A stretch of 64,000 bases of DNA from Lysobacter antibioticus (GTDB lineage Bacteria > Pseudomonadota > Gammaproteobacteria > Xanthomonadales > Xanthomonadaceae). Shown here one piece after another: positions 1 through 8,735 of the stretch. The stretch covers positions 62,001-126,000 of the forward strand of contig NZ_JMTZ01000021.1 in the NCBI RefSeq assembly GCF_000731095.1. The letters run 5' to 3'. The first letter of the stretch is position 1; each line of letters begins with the position of its first letter. The notes below the pieces were generated by a model. It was given only the letters and a program-made list of their open reading frames with translations, did not search any database and had not been told where the DNA came from. The position numbers were made by a program, and so were the translations under genes.

Positions 1-85
1 CGACGTCGTACTCCATGACGTCGCGTTCGATTTCGATGGCTGGCGTGTCGGACGGCTGGACCGTATCGATCGGCTGTTCGCTCAT
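1..85 (-). CDS. Probable electron transfer flavoprotein-ubiquinone oxidoreductase, N-terminal fragment
   Basis: Only the first 28 codons are inside the window and the gene runs off the left edge. The ATG is at 85-83 and the peptide begins MSEQPIDTVQ and continues ERDVMEYDV. A short acidic leader ending in R-x-x-MEYDV is typical of ETF-ubiquinone oxidoreductase just before its FAD-binding GAGPAG motif, which here would lie outside the window. That flavoprotein passes electrons from fatty-acid and amino-acid dehydrogenases to quinone at the inner membrane. The call rests on the leader alone, so another FAD oxidoreductase is possible. The gene is divergent from the AlkB gene, with about 230 bp between them. 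Confidence 0.45.
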   Translation of the reverse strand, partial: MSEQPIDTVQPSDTPAIEIERDVMEYDV

Positions 86-316
86 GCTGGCGGGACTCTG
101 GCGTGCGATCCGCATATTGTCGCGGGTTTGCGGCGGCAGCGCCAAATGTGACCCCGTCGGCGCCGCGCTGCGCCGGCGTTTAAAACGCTTTGCGTACTGT
201 TGCGCACGCGTTCCCGGACGTTCGCGGCGAGGGGCGTATGGAGGCCGGGCGATGGCCGCCGGGCGGGCGCAAGATCCGGATCGCGAGGCCCGCGCGACGC
301 GTGCTAGCGTGCCGCC

Positions 317-910
317 ATGCCCTTGCAACGCCTGCCTCTGGAAGACGCCGAACTGGCTTTCGATCCGCACTGGCTGGAGCGCGCCGCCGCCGATGCCCTG
401 TACGCCGCCCTGGTGGAAGACATCCGCTGGGAGGTACACCGCATCCGCCTGTTCGGGCGCGAGCACGATTCGCCGCGGCTCAGCAGTTGGATCGGCGACC
501 CCGAGGCGCACTACCGCTACTCCGGCGCCGACTTCCGTCCGTATCCCTGGCCCGCTGCGCTGGCGCCGATCCGCGAGCGGCTGATGCGCGAGCTCGGGGT
601 CGGCTTCAACAGCGTGCTCGCCAATCGCTACCGCAATGGCCGCGATGCGATGGGCTGGCACAGCGACGACGAGCGCGAGCTCGGGCCGAGGCCGGTGATT
701 GCGTCCTTGAGCCTCGGGGCGACGCGCCGCTTCGCGTTCAAGCATCGGCGCCGTGCGGAATTGAAGGGCGCCTTGGAACTGGGGCACGGCAGTTTGTTGG
801 TGATGTCGGGGTCGACCCAGGCGAATTTTCGCCATGCGCTGCCGCGCACGGCGCGGCCGGTGGGCGAGCGGATCAACCTGACGTTCCGGGTAATCGGGCC
901 GCGGGTGTGA
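317..910 (+). CDS. alkB: AlkB-like 2-oxoglutarate/Fe(II) dioxygenase
   Basis: The 197-residue protein is a cytoplasmic 2OG-Fe(II) oxygenase of the AlkB family, which removes methyl lesions from alkylated DNA or RNA bases by oxidation. The iron triad is visible as H115 and D117 in WHSDDE and H173 in FRHALP. The 2-oxoglutarate-binding arginines are R185 and R191 in RINLTFR. The N-terminal half has the substrate-lid region (LSSWIGD, HYRYSG) found in ALKBH2/3-like and short bacterial AlkB proteins. It is shorter than E. coli AlkB (216 residues) and looks complete. It stands alone, with no ada-like gene beside it. The fold is certain; the substrate (DNA, RNA or another) is not shown by sequence. 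Confidence 0.87.
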   Translation: MPLQRLPLEDAELAFDPHWLERAAADALYAALVEDIRWEVHRIRLFGREHDSPRLSSWIGDPEAHYRYSGADFRPYPWPAALAPIRERLMRELGVGFNSVLANRYRNGRDAMGWHSDDERELGPRPVIASLSLGATRRFAFKHRRRAELKGALELGHGSLLVMSGSTQANFRHALPRTARPVGERINLTFRVIGPRV

Positions 911-951
911 CAGGGCATTGGTTCTGTGCGGGTGACGCAGTCGGTGCGTTG

Positions 952-1100
952 GCGCGATCGCGGCTCGCGCCGCTCCTACCCAAGAGCAAGAGTCAGTCGA
1001 GTCCAGCCGAAGCGCCTTGTAGGAGCTGCGCAAGCTGCGACCGCGAATCCGCAACTACGACGCGACTGAGAGGACGCGGTCGCGGCTTGCGCCGCGCCGG
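952..1100. repeat. REP-like palindromic repeats, three copies
   Basis: Three copies of one imperfect palindrome fill most of the space between alkB and the GH16 gene. Copies at about 956-978 and 1077-1098 read in one orientation (core CGCGGCTCGCGCCGCTCCTA, with variants), and the copy at 1019-1045 reads the other way (core GTAGGAGCTGCGCAAGCTGC). Oppositely oriented neighbours resemble the BIME arrangement of REP elements. The same element recurs at 22990, 23074, 23208 and 25035. Being between convergent genes, it could fold at the ends of both transcripts. Confidence 0.75.
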
Positions 1101-1154
1101 CCCAAGAGGTTGGATCAGCCGAAGCCCTTCCGGCCTTGCGGCCGAACGACTCCG

Positions 1155-2342
1155 CTACGGCCGCTGCCAGGCGCGGACGTAGTCGACCCAGGTGATCGCC
1201 GATTGGGTCGTCGCAGCGGGCGGTTTGCCGGCGTAGACGAAATGGTCGAGCAGGATCGAGGTTTCGATCTGGCTGACGTTGGCGGTGGTGCGCACCAGTT
1301 GGCCGTCGATGTAGAAGCGCGTCGCATCGGGGGCGATGTCGGCGCCGTAGACGTGATAGCCGGCGCTCGGGTCGAAGCTGGTGGTGTGGATGTAGCTGTC
1401 CAACTGCTCGATGCCGTTCTTGATCACGTACTGGTTCAAGTACAGCCGGCTTTTGTTGTCGGAGTAGTACTCGAACACATCGGTCTCGTTCCACTGCTGC
1501 GCGCCCGGTGCCTGGAAAGTCCAGAACGCGGGCCAGAAGCCGGCCGCCGCCGGTAGTTTCATGCGCGCTTCGATGAAGCCGTAACGGAAGTTGTAGCGTT
1601 TGTGCGAGGACAGCAGGCACGAGGTCCAGTCGTAGCTGCGGCCCGAAGGCGAGCGCACGCTCTCGCGCTTGGCGAGCATCGACAGCACGCCGTTGCTCAC
1701 CGAGCAGTTCTTGCCCTGGTTCCATTCCAATTGCTGATTGCCGGGGTTGCCGTGGCCGTGGTCGGCTTCGGCGGAAGAGTCGTCGGCCCAACGATTCCAA
1801 TCGACGACGCTGCCGTCGAATTCGTCGCCGAAGCGATACACCCAGTTCGTGCCGGCGCCGAGCGGACGCGTCGCGGTGGGGTCGGTGACCGGCGCCGCGG
1901 TTACGCTGAAACTGCGTTGCGGCGCCAGATCGGTCCAGCGCCCGTTGGCGTAGTAGGAAACCCAGTAACGATATTGGCCGGCCGGGAAGCGGCCGCTGCC
2001 GGTGAGCTCGCGCACGCTCGTGCCGACCGTATAGCCGCTCTGGTGGCCGAGGTCGTAGTTGCGGTCGGCGGCGTCGCGCACCGCGAACACGATCTGTTCG
2101 TAGGTAACCGGGGCCGGGTTGGCCAGGCGCGCGCCGAACAGGACGTTGGTAGTGGTGTCGGGTGCCTGCAGGTCGCGGCCGAGCGCGCGCAGCGGCGTCG
2201 CGCCGATGGTTTCGTAGTCGATCGTGCCGGGCGGGGTTGCCTGCGCGAGGCCGATGCAGGCGATCAGTTCCAGGGCCATCGCGAGCGCGAGCAGGCTGCG
2301 TCGCGCACTGGCGCGACGGCGTTGCGAGAACGGTGCGGTCAT
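1155..2342 (-). CDS. Secreted glycoside hydrolase family 16 protein
   Basis: The 395-residue precursor has a basic N-terminus and a hydrophobic stretch (about 15-35) that fit a signal peptide. An Fn3-like or carbohydrate-associated segment (about 38-150) precedes a GH16 jelly-roll domain (about 160-395). The catalytic motif is ETDVFE: E286 is the expected nucleophile, D288 the assisting acid and E291 the acid/base. The aromatic cleft motif GFWPAFW lies at about 268-274. GH16 enzymes cut beta-1,3/1,4-glucans, agar, carrageenan or related polymers. The exact substrate cannot be read from the sequence, but beta-1,3-glucan would suit a predatory or antifungal Lysobacter. A folded exported enzyme like this is a plausible client of the type II system at 30.8-42.2 kb. 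Confidence 0.88.
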   Translation of the reverse strand: MTAPFSQRRRASARRSLLALAMALELIACIGLAQATPPGTIDYETIGATPLRALGRDLQAPDTTTNVLFGARLANPAPVTYEQIVFAVRDAADRNYDLGHQSGYTVGTSVRELTGSGRFPAGQYRYWVSYYANGRWTDLAPQRSFSVTAAPVTDPTATRPLGAGTNWVYRFGDEFDGSVVDWNRWADDSSAEADHGHGNPGNQQLEWNQGKNCSVSNGVLSMLAKRESVRSPSGRSYDWTSCLLSSHKRYNFRYGFIEARMKLPAAAGFWPAFWTFQAPGAQQWNETDVFEYYSDNKSRLYLNQYVIKNGIEQLDSYIHTTSFDPSAGYHVYGADIAPDATRFYIDGQLVRTTANVSQIETSILLDHFVYAGKPPAATTQSAITWVDYVRAWQRP

Positions 2343-2517
2343 GCCTATCCCCGATGCACGCCACGATGGCGCCAGGGCAGTCTAGGCAGCGGCTTCAGGA
2401 CGGCTTGTGTCGCCGGTCACCGCGTACATTCTTGCGCAAAGCCTTCACGCGGCTTTCGCGAGGCGCGGACACCGCGGCGGGGCGATGAGGGATGCGGGCC
2501 TTGCGGCCGCAGCTCGA

Positions 2518-3204
2518 TCAGCGCTTGTGGCTCTTATCGTGCGCGTCGCCCGAGGTCAGCGTCCAGCCGGCGATCTCGCCGGTGATCGTTTCCAGCGAGC
2601 GCTCGAAGGCGTCGACCACGTCGGGCACCGCGGTGGTCGCGGCCGGTTGAGCCTGCAGGAAGGTGTGCGAGGCGACGACCTTCTGGTCGGGGTTGTGCAT
2701 CAGCTTGGCGTTGATCTCGATGGTCGCCGACGGCACCGCTGCGCCCTGGCCGTAGTCGGACTCGAAGCGACGCATGTCGAGCACCAGCTTGTAGTCGCCG
2801 CCGATGCCGCTGCCCTGGCGCGCGACCGCGGCGATCTTGCCGGAGTCCTCGAGCGTACGCAGCAGGGCGTCCTCGATCATGCTGCTCGGCAGCTTGGCCC
2901 AGGCTGCGCCCTTGTAGACCTCGATCTCGTTGCCGGTCGGGCGCACGGCGATGCGCAGGCTATCGATCATGCGCGCGGCGTTGGGCGCGCTCAACGACAG
3001 CTGCCAGTTCGCGTTCGGCCACGACGGATCGGCCTGCACGCGCGGATCGGGCGCGTACTGGGTGGTCGGCTTCTTCGGCTTTTCGCCAAGGATCGACGAG
3101 CAACCGGCCAAGGCCAATACGGCCGCACCGGCGAAGAGCCAACCGAAGCGACGTACGAAAGCGGAGCTGCCGGAGGATGCATCGAATCGGGGAGTCTGAG
3201 TCAT
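2518..3204 (-). CDS. ABC-type transport auxiliary lipoprotein (PqiC/YmbA-like)
   Basis: The 228-residue protein starts MTQTPRF and has a lipoprotein signal ending in LAGC, with the lipidated cysteine at about C35. The mature part has the ABC-type transport auxiliary lipoprotein pattern (Trp-rich start, LRIAVRPTGNEIEVYKGAAW, then EDALLRTLEDSG). Such proteins are outer-membrane partners of MCE transporters, as PqiC is for PqiB. The gene is last in the minus-strand mlaE-mlaF-CPBP-MCE operon, about 80 bp after the MCE gene. The open frame continues upstream, but the ATG at 3204 is chosen because it gives a clean lipoprotein signal and no in-frame ATG lies just before it. Confidence 0.83.
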   Translation of the reverse strand: MTQTPRFDASSGSSAFVRRFGWLFAGAAVLALAGCSSILGEKPKKPTTQYAPDPRVQADPSWPNANWQLSLSAPNAARMIDSLRIAVRPTGNEIEVYKGAAWAKLPSSMIEDALLRTLEDSGKIAAVARQGSGIGGDYKLVLDMRRFESDYGQGAAVPSATIEINAKLMHNPDQKVVASHTFLQAQPAATTAVPDVVDAFERSLETITGEIAGWTLTSGDAHDKSHKR

Positions 3205-3281
3205 GATCGTCTTCGCAACATGGTTCGAACGTTCGCCGGCTTGGTCTGCCGACCGCTGTATCGATGGCCTCGCCATACGCC

Positions 3282-4211
3282 TCATTCGGGCTCGAATTCC
3301 TTGGTCGCATCGCGGCCCAGCAGGTAGCGGGTCGGGTTGTTGTCGAGGCGGTCGCTGATCCGGCGCAGATCGCGCACCAACGAGCGCAGTTCGCTCAGGG
3401 TCGGACCGAGCTGGGCCAAGCCGTCGTTGGCGAAGCTGCTGATCGCGGCGCGGTTGTCGGTGAGGATGCCGTTGGCGCCGGTCGCGGCCGAATCGAGCTT
3501 GGTCAGGGTGCTGTCGAGCTTGGCGATCAGGCCCGGCAGCTTGTCGACCAGCTCGCGGTCGACGCTCTCGACCGCGCGATTGGTGGTGTTGAGGGTCACG
3601 GCGAGCTGCTCGCTGGACTTGCGCGCATTGGTGATCAGCGCACGCAGGTCTTCGCGCTGGCCGGCGATGGAACCGGTCAAGGATTCGATGTTGGCCAGCG
3701 TGTTCGACACGTGCTTGACGTTCTCGTCGCTGAGCACCTGGTCCATGCGCGCGACCAGGCGGTTGGCGGTGTCGGCGATGTTCTGCAGCGCCGAGGCCTC
3801 GGTCTGGATCACCGGGATGTCGCTGCTGCGCTCGGCGTCGGCCAGCGCCGGGCTGTTCGGGCTGCCGCCGGTGAGCTGGATGATCGGGCTGCCGGTGATG
3901 CCGGTCATCGACAGCTTGGCGCGGGTGTCGGTCTTGATCGGCGCGTCGGCCTGCAGGCGCAGCTTGGCGATGACCCGGCGCGGGTCGTCCGGCGCCAGGC
4001 TCAGCTGTTGCACGGTACCGACCGAGATGCCGTTGTACTGCACGGTGCTGCCTTCCGACAGGCCGGTGACCGGCTCGTTGAAGATCACCGCGTACTCGCG
4101 CCAGCTCTTCTCCGAGGAGTACTTGGCCGCCCACAGGGCGAACAACAGCAGGAACAGCGTCACGACGATCGTGAACGCACCGATGAGGACGTAATTGGCC
4201 TTGGTTTCCAT
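3282..4211 (-). CDS. MCE/MlaD-family lipid transport protein
   Basis: The 309-residue protein begins METKANYVLIGAFTIVVTLF, a single N-terminal membrane anchor. An MCE domain follows (about 38-115, with NGISVGTV and MTGITGSPII), then a long helical, coiled-coil-prone C-terminal part (about 140-300). MCE proteins sit in the periplasm on the MlaE permease and form a lipid channel between the membranes. At 309 residues it is longer than E. coli MlaD (183) and more like the single-MCE proteins that occur with a PqiC-like lipoprotein. Its gene lies between the CPBP protease and the lipoprotein. I use no mlaD symbol because the long helical tail makes a strict Mla equivalence uncertain. Confidence 0.87.
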   Translation of the reverse strand: METKANYVLIGAFTIVVTLFLLLFALWAAKYSSEKSWREYAVIFNEPVTGLSEGSTVQYNGISVGTVQQLSLAPDDPRRVIAKLRLQADAPIKTDTRAKLSMTGITGSPIIQLTGGSPNSPALADAERSSDIPVIQTEASALQNIADTANRLVARMDQVLSDENVKHVSNTLANIESLTGSIAGQREDLRALITNARKSSEQLAVTLNTTNRAVESVDRELVDKLPGLIAKLDSTLTKLDSAATGANGILTDNRAAISSFANDGLAQLGPTLSELRSLVRDLRRISDRLDNNPTRYLLGRDATKEFEPE

Positions 4212-4257
4212 CAGGCACCTTTGAACGACGGGGCGTTGCCGTGTTTCATGGCCGGCA

Positions 4258-5142
4258 TCATGCCAGCATGGGATAGGTAAACGCGGTGAAATGAATGAGG
4301 TTGAGGCCGAAGTGGGCGAGTACGGCCCCAAACAGGCCGCCCTTGCGATAGGCCCAACCGTAGGCCAGGCCGGCCAGGCTCGCCAGCAGCACCCAACGCC
4401 AGCCGCCGCCGGCGTGGACCAGGCCGAAGGCCAATGCCGACAGCATCGTGGCGTAGGTCGCGCCGTGCCGCAGCTCGCGCCAGCGCCGCTGCAAGGCCTC
4501 TTGCAGATAGCCGCGGAACATCGCTTCTTCGGCCAGCGCGACCAGCAGCAGATTGTTGAGCGCCCACACGGCGCCGAACGCCGGCCACTTCGGTGCCCAG
4601 GCGATCGCGCCCAGGGCCAGCGCCAGGCCGAGGCACAGCAGTGCGGCCAGCGCCGCGCCGATCAGGCCGGCCGACAGCGAGGCCGCGAGCGGTTGCTCGC
4701 CTTCGCCGAAGCGTTTCAGCAACGGCCAACACAGCAGCAACCAGAACCCGGCCAGGGGCTTGTCGAAATTGAAGTACAACGACATCGGCGCCGCGTCGGG
4801 CGTCAGACGCAGATCGGTCAGCAGCTGCGGGTTGTGGAAGCCCGGCATCAGGTGCAGGCCCAGGGCGAAGGCGACCAGCACGAACAGCACATGCCCGGTA
4901 ATGCGCCAGGCCTTGCTGCGGGCCGGCAGCACCAGCCAGGCGGCGAGGCCGAGAAGGGCGAAGGACACCAAGGCGATGGGATCGAGCAACCCGCGCAGCA
5001 GCGCGCCGGCCACGACCGCGCCGAGCAGGAACAGGCTCGCCGCGCGCGCCTTCGGCCACCACAGCAAGGCCGCGGCCGCGCACAGCAGTCCCCACAGCGA
5101 CACGCTCCACAGCGCGTCGGCCGGCAGTCCCCAGGCGGTCAT
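4258..5142 (-). CDS. CPBP-family intramembrane protease
   Basis: The 294-residue protein has about eight hydrophobic segments and the CPBP (Abi/CAAX-like) motifs: EExxxR as E205-E206 and R210 in AEEAMFRGYLQ, then H243 in FGLVHAGG, then H277 and N281 in AHFGLN. In Rce1-like enzymes these residues form the intramembrane glutamate protease site. The gene overlaps the end of the ATPase gene by four bases (ATGA) and precedes the MCE gene, so it is translated within the transporter operon. This protease is not a standard Mla component. It might process a prenylated or lipid-linked protein or regulate the transporter, but its target is unknown. Confidence 0.85.
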   Translation of the reverse strand: MTAWGLPADALWSVSLWGLLCAAAALLWWPKARAASLFLLGAVVAGALLRGLLDPIALVSFALLGLAAWLVLPARSKAWRITGHVLFVLVAFALGLHLMPGFHNPQLLTDLRLTPDAAPMSLYFNFDKPLAGFWLLLCWPLLKRFGEGEQPLAASLSAGLIGAALAALLCLGLALALGAIAWAPKWPAFGAVWALNNLLLVALAEEAMFRGYLQEALQRRWRELRHGATYATMLSALAFGLVHAGGGWRWVLLASLAGLAYGWAYRKGGLFGAVLAHFGLNLIHFTAFTYPMLA

Positions 5143-5984
5143 GGCGGCGGCGCATCCGCGAGGTTCTGGTCGCGCGCGACCTGCGCGGCGCGCGCGCGCG
5201 GGCCATGGAAATATTCCTGCACCCAGGGGTGCTCGAGCTTTTCGACTTCGGCGATCGGCGCGCAGGCGATGACTTTCTTGTCGGCGAGCACGGCGATGCG
5301 GTCGCAGATCGCGTACAGGGTGTCTAGGTCGTGGGTGATCAGGAACACGGTCAGGCCGAGCGCCTGTTGCAGGGTGCGGATCAGGCGGTCGAACGCGGCC
5401 GCGCCGATCGGGTCGAGGCCGGCGGTGGGCTCGTCGAGGAACAGCAACGGCGGATCCAGCGCCAGCGCGCGCGCCAGGCCGGCGCGCTTGCGCATGCCGC
5501 CCGACAGCTGCGAGGGCAGCTTGTTGATCGCATCGGCCGGCAGGCCGGCCAGCTTGACCTTGAGCAGCGACAGTTCGTAGCGCAGCGAATCGGGCAGGTC
5601 GCTGTGGTACTCCTTCAGCGGCACCTGCACGTTTTCGCCGACGGTCAGCGACGAGAACAGGGCGCCGTCCTGGAACAGCACGCCGGTGTTGCGCTCGATC
5701 TCGCGGCGCAGGCGTGGGTCGGGATTGCGCGCATCGATGCCCAGCACTTCGATCTCGCCGGCATCGGGCTTACGCAGGCCCAGGATCGACCGCATCATCA
5801 CGGACTTGCCGGTGCCCGAGCCGCCGACCACGCCGATGATCTCGCCGCGCCGCACGTCCAGGTCGAGGCCGTCGTGAACGACCTGTTCGCCGAAGCGATT
5901 GACCAGGCCGCGGATGCGGATGATGGGGGCGTCGGCTTCGCCGCCGCCTTCGGGAATTGGGAATGGGGAATCGGGAATCGTCAC
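5139..5984 (-). CDS. mlaF: Mla/Ttg2-type ABC transporter ATP-binding protein
   Basis: This 281-residue ATPase drives an MCE lipid transporter at the inner membrane. Walker A is GGSGTGKS (54-61), the signature LSGGM is at 160-164, Walker B is LLFLDE (180-185) and the switch histidine is in LITHD. The GTG start at 5984-5982 is supported by an AAGGA seven bases upstream. The first residues (TIPDSPFPIP) are translated from a dispersed GGGAAT-type repeat. The canonical domain begins near residue 20 (IIRIRGL), so the leader is an added, probably dispensable, extension. The permease gene mlaE lies upstream, and the stop codon overlaps the CPBP start. Confidence 0.9.
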   Translation of the reverse strand: MTIPDSPFPIPEGGGEADAPIIRIRGLVNRFGEQVVHDGLDLDVRRGEIIGVVGGSGTGKSVMMRSILGLRKPDAGEIEVLGIDARNPDPRLRREIERNTGVLFQDGALFSSLTVGENVQVPLKEYHSDLPDSLRYELSLLKVKLAGLPADAINKLPSQLSGGMRKRAGLARALALDPPLLFLDEPTAGLDPIGAAAFDRLIRTLQQALGLTVFLITHDLDTLYAICDRIAVLADKKVIACAPIAEVEKLEHPWVQEYFHGPRARAAQVARDQNLADAPPP

Positions 5985-6063
5985 AGCGGTTTCCTTGCTA
6001 CGTGCGCGAACGCAGGCGAGGCACGCCTTTCCACGATTCCCGATTCTCGATTCCCTATTCCCG
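5952..6063. repeat. Inverted pair of GGGAATC heptamer repeats between mlaE and mlaF
   Basis: The left arm (5952-5980) contains four GGGAAT-type units and the right arm (6034-6063) contains CGATTCCC-type units, with a spacer of about 53 bp. The arms are largely complementary and could form a long hairpin in mRNA. The left arm overlaps the 5' end of mlaF and supplies its first codons. The same unit recurs at 14872, 17834/17934, 32565/32653 and 47727. Confidence 0.8.
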
Positions 6064-6069
6064 GCCGCA

Positions 6070-7191
6070 TCACCAGCCCATCTCCATGAACCAGATCGCG
6101 AAGAAGGCGTCGAGCACGATCACCAGCGAGATCGCCTGGACCACGCTCGAAGTCGTGCGTTCGCCGACCGACTGCGCGGTGCCCTCGACCTGCAGTCCTT
6201 CCAGGCAGCCGATCAGGCTGATCAGCAGGGCGAAAATCGGCGCCTTCGACAGGCCCACGAGGAAATGCCGCAGTTGCATGGTGTCGTGCATGCGCGCCAG
6301 GTATTGCTGCGGCGGAATGTCCAGGCCGTAGGCGCCGACGGTGAGGCCGCCGAGCAGGCCGGCGACCATGGCGATGAAGGTCAGCAGCGGCAGCATCACC
6401 AGCAGGGCGAGCACGCGCGGGATCACCAGCAGGTCGATCGGGTCCATGCCGAGGGTGCGGATGGCGTCGACTTCTTCGCGGCTGACCATCGCGCCGATCT
6501 GGGCGGTGAAGGCGCTGGCGGTGCGGCCGGCGAGCACGATCGCGGTCAGCAGCACGCCGAACTCGCGCAGGAAGGCGATGCTGACCAGCTCGACCACGAA
6601 GATGGTCGCGCCGAAGTCCTTAAGGATGGTCGAACCGAGGAAGGCCACGACCGCGCCGACCAGATAGCACAGCAGCGCGATCAGCGGCACCGCGTCGAGG
6701 CCGACCTGCTCCATGTGGTGGACGGTGGCGGTCGGGCGGAATCGCCCCGGCTCCTTGAACAGACGCAGCATCTTGACCAGGGTTTCGCCGAAAAAGGCGA
6801 CCAAGGCCAGGACTTCCTTCCAATTATCGGTGACCGCGAAGCCCAGGCGCGCGAGCGCGGCCTGGAAGCCGTACTCGCGCTTCTTCTTCGGCCGCTCGTC
6901 GGCGACGTCCTCGATCGCGCTGACCAGGGCGCGGTGACTGTCGTGGAAGGTGAAGGCGGTATCGAAATCGAGCTCGTGCCGGCGCGCATAGCGCATCAGC
7001 TGCAGCACGCCGACCGAGTCGAGCCGGTCGACGCCGCTGGCGTCGATCTGGGTGGCGCCTTCCGGGGCGCTCTTGAGGGCTTCGGAGATCTGGATCGCGT
7101 GCTCGAGCGTCCAGCAACCGGAAAGGCGTAGCCGCGAGGGCGCTTGGCCATCGGCGGTAATTTCCGGCGCGTGCGTGGTCGATACGGTCAT
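6070..7191 (-). CDS. mlaE: MlaE-family lipid ABC permease with N-terminal STAS domain
   Basis: The 373-residue protein combines a STAS-like domain (about 15-100, with DASGVDRLDSVGVLQLMRYA) with an MlaE permease domain (about 115-373). The permease part has the family pattern AGRTASAFTAQIGAM followed by REEVDAIRTLGMDP. MlaE forms the inner-membrane homodimer that receives or delivers phospholipid through the MCE ring. In E. coli the STAS protein MlaB is separate and stabilises MlaF; here it is fused to the permease. The gene is first in the minus-strand operon and is divergent from the ThrE-like exporter gene. Confidence 0.9.
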   Translation of the reverse strand: MTVSTTHAPEITADGQAPSRLRLSGCWTLEHAIQISEALKSAPEGATQIDASGVDRLDSVGVLQLMRYARRHELDFDTAFTFHDSHRALVSAIEDVADERPKKKREYGFQAALARLGFAVTDNWKEVLALVAFFGETLVKMLRLFKEPGRFRPTATVHHMEQVGLDAVPLIALLCYLVGAVVAFLGSTILKDFGATIFVVELVSIAFLREFGVLLTAIVLAGRTASAFTAQIGAMVSREEVDAIRTLGMDPIDLLVIPRVLALLVMLPLLTFIAMVAGLLGGLTVGAYGLDIPPQQYLARMHDTMQLRHFLVGLSKAPIFALLISLIGCLEGLQVEGTAQSVGERTTSSVVQAISLVIVLDAFFAIWFMEMGW

Positions 7192-7324
7192 AGAGCCTCG
7201 GGCGGAGAATACAGGCTAGGGACGGCCAGGTGAGTGTCACGTGCAACGCCGGCTGACCGAAGCCCGAGCCCGGTCGCGCGGCCCGTCTGCCCAGCGGCGC
7301 GCGCTCATGCGATGCTTCGCCGTT

Positions 7325-8575
7325 ATGTCGACCCCGCACCCGCTCAGCGCCACCAGCTATGCCGCCCGCATCGCCTTCGTCGTCGAGCTGGCCGAGCGGC
7401 TGCACAGTTACGGCACGACCGCCCAGCGCCTGGAAGGGGCGGTGACGGCGGTCGCGCAAAAGCTGCGTCTGGAATGTGAGCCGTGGTCCAACCCGACCGG
7501 CCTGATCCTGACCTTCAGCGATCCCAACCGGCCGCTCGGCGACAGCGACACCACGCGGGTGATCCGCCTGCCGCCCGGCGAGAACGATCTGTACCGGCTC
7601 AGCGAAACCGACCGCATCGCCGAAGAGGTCATGGCCGGCCGTCTCGACCTCGCCGCCGGCCATGCCGCGCTCGAACAATTGGACCGGCCGCGCAGCAAGC
7701 GCTGGCGCGCCATGCAGGTGGTCGCGTATGGCTTGGCCGCCGGCGCGGTCGCGAGCTTGTTGCGGCTGCCGTGGCTGGACATCGGCGTGGCCGCGGTCAA
7801 CGGCCTGATGATCGGCCTGCTGGTCGACATCTCCGGCTCGCGTCCGCGCTTCAAGGAAGCGCTGGAAGCGATCGCGGCGATGTTCGCGGCCAGCATGACC
7901 GTGCTGGTCGCCAGCTTCATCGCGCCCTTGAACCAGAACACGGTGATCATCGCCTCGCTGATCGTGTTGCTGCCCGGGTTGGCCCTGACCAATGCGGTCA
8001 ACGAGTTGACCAGCCAGCATCTGGTCTCGGGCACGGCGCGCTTCGCCGGCGCCCTGACCACGGTGGTGAAACTCGCGGTCGGCACGGTGATCGCGCTGTA
8101 CTTGACCGACCTGATCGGGCTGCAGCCGCAGATCCGCGCCTCGCGTCCACAGGAGGCCTGGGTCGAATGGTGCGGCATTGCGGTCGCGGCCTACGCGTTC
8201 GCGGTGCTGTTCCGCGCCCATCGCAGCGATTATCCCAAGGTCATGGCGGCCGCCGCCGGCGGTTATCTGATTTCGCGTTTCGTCGGCCTGGCCTGGGGCA
8301 GCCCGGCCGGGATATTCCTCGCCGCGCTGACCCTGACCGCGGTCGGCAATGCCTACGCCCGCTGGGGTAATCGGCCCGGGGCGATCATCCGCGTACCCGG
8401 CATCATCATGCTGGTCCCCGGCAGCGTCAGCCTGCGCGGCTTGCTGTCGATGATCCAGCAGCAGGACGTAAATGTCGGCCAGGATGCGGTATTGGCCGTG
8501 CTCAATATCCTGCTGGCGCTGATCGCCGGCCTGATATTCGGCAATCTGTTGCTGCCGGCGCGGCGGAATCTCTAA
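7325..8575 (+). CDS. ThrE-family threonine/serine exporter
   Basis: The 416-residue protein joins an N-terminal ThrE domain (about 12-250, with the soluble start ELAERLHSYGTTAQRLEGAV and five hydrophobic segments) to a C-terminal ThrE_2 half (about 265-410) with IIRVPGIIMLVPGSVSLRG. Proteins of this shape export threonine and serine, as ThrE does in Corynebacterium, and have about ten membrane segments. The ATG at 7325 is chosen over 7241 and 7307 because homologues start close to the ThrE domain; upstream residues are basic and low in complexity. The gene stands alone, divergent from mlaE and convergent with the H-NS-like gene. Confidence 0.84.
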   Translation: MSTPHPLSATSYAARIAFVVELAERLHSYGTTAQRLEGAVTAVAQKLRLECEPWSNPTGLILTFSDPNRPLGDSDTTRVIRLPPGENDLYRLSETDRIAEEVMAGRLDLAAGHAALEQLDRPRSKRWRAMQVVAYGLAAGAVASLLRLPWLDIGVAAVNGLMIGLLVDISGSRPRFKEALEAIAAMFAASMTVLVASFIAPLNQNTVIIASLIVLLPGLALTNAVNELTSQHLVSGTARFAGALTTVVKLAVGTVIALYLTDLIGLQPQIRASRPQEAWVEWCGIAVAAYAFAVLFRAHRSDYPKVMAAAAGGYLISRFVGLAWGSPAGIFLAALTLTAVGNAYARWGNRPGAIIRVPGIIMLVPGSVSLRGLLSMIQQQDVNVGQDAVLAVLNILLALIAGLIFGNLLLPARRNL

Positions 8576-8735
8576 GCCCGGCCCGGAAGGCCAATCCGTG
8601 CAGGCCGTAATGGCCGGTTCGGGGCTGCGGCGCGGGCCCGGACGGCACGGCGATTCGCTTGCGGCGGCCGGTTTTCCGAGGCGGCGAGCCAAATCTCCGC
8701 CGATCCTCCGCTCGCCCTAAGATTTTCCCGCCCAC

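Noticed and set aside
2518-4218. A single 566-codon minus-strand frame covering the lipoprotein and part of the MCE gene
   Set aside because: Its first half is out of frame with the real MCE protein and only the last 228 codons have sense. The ATG at 3204 gives a proper lipoprotein.
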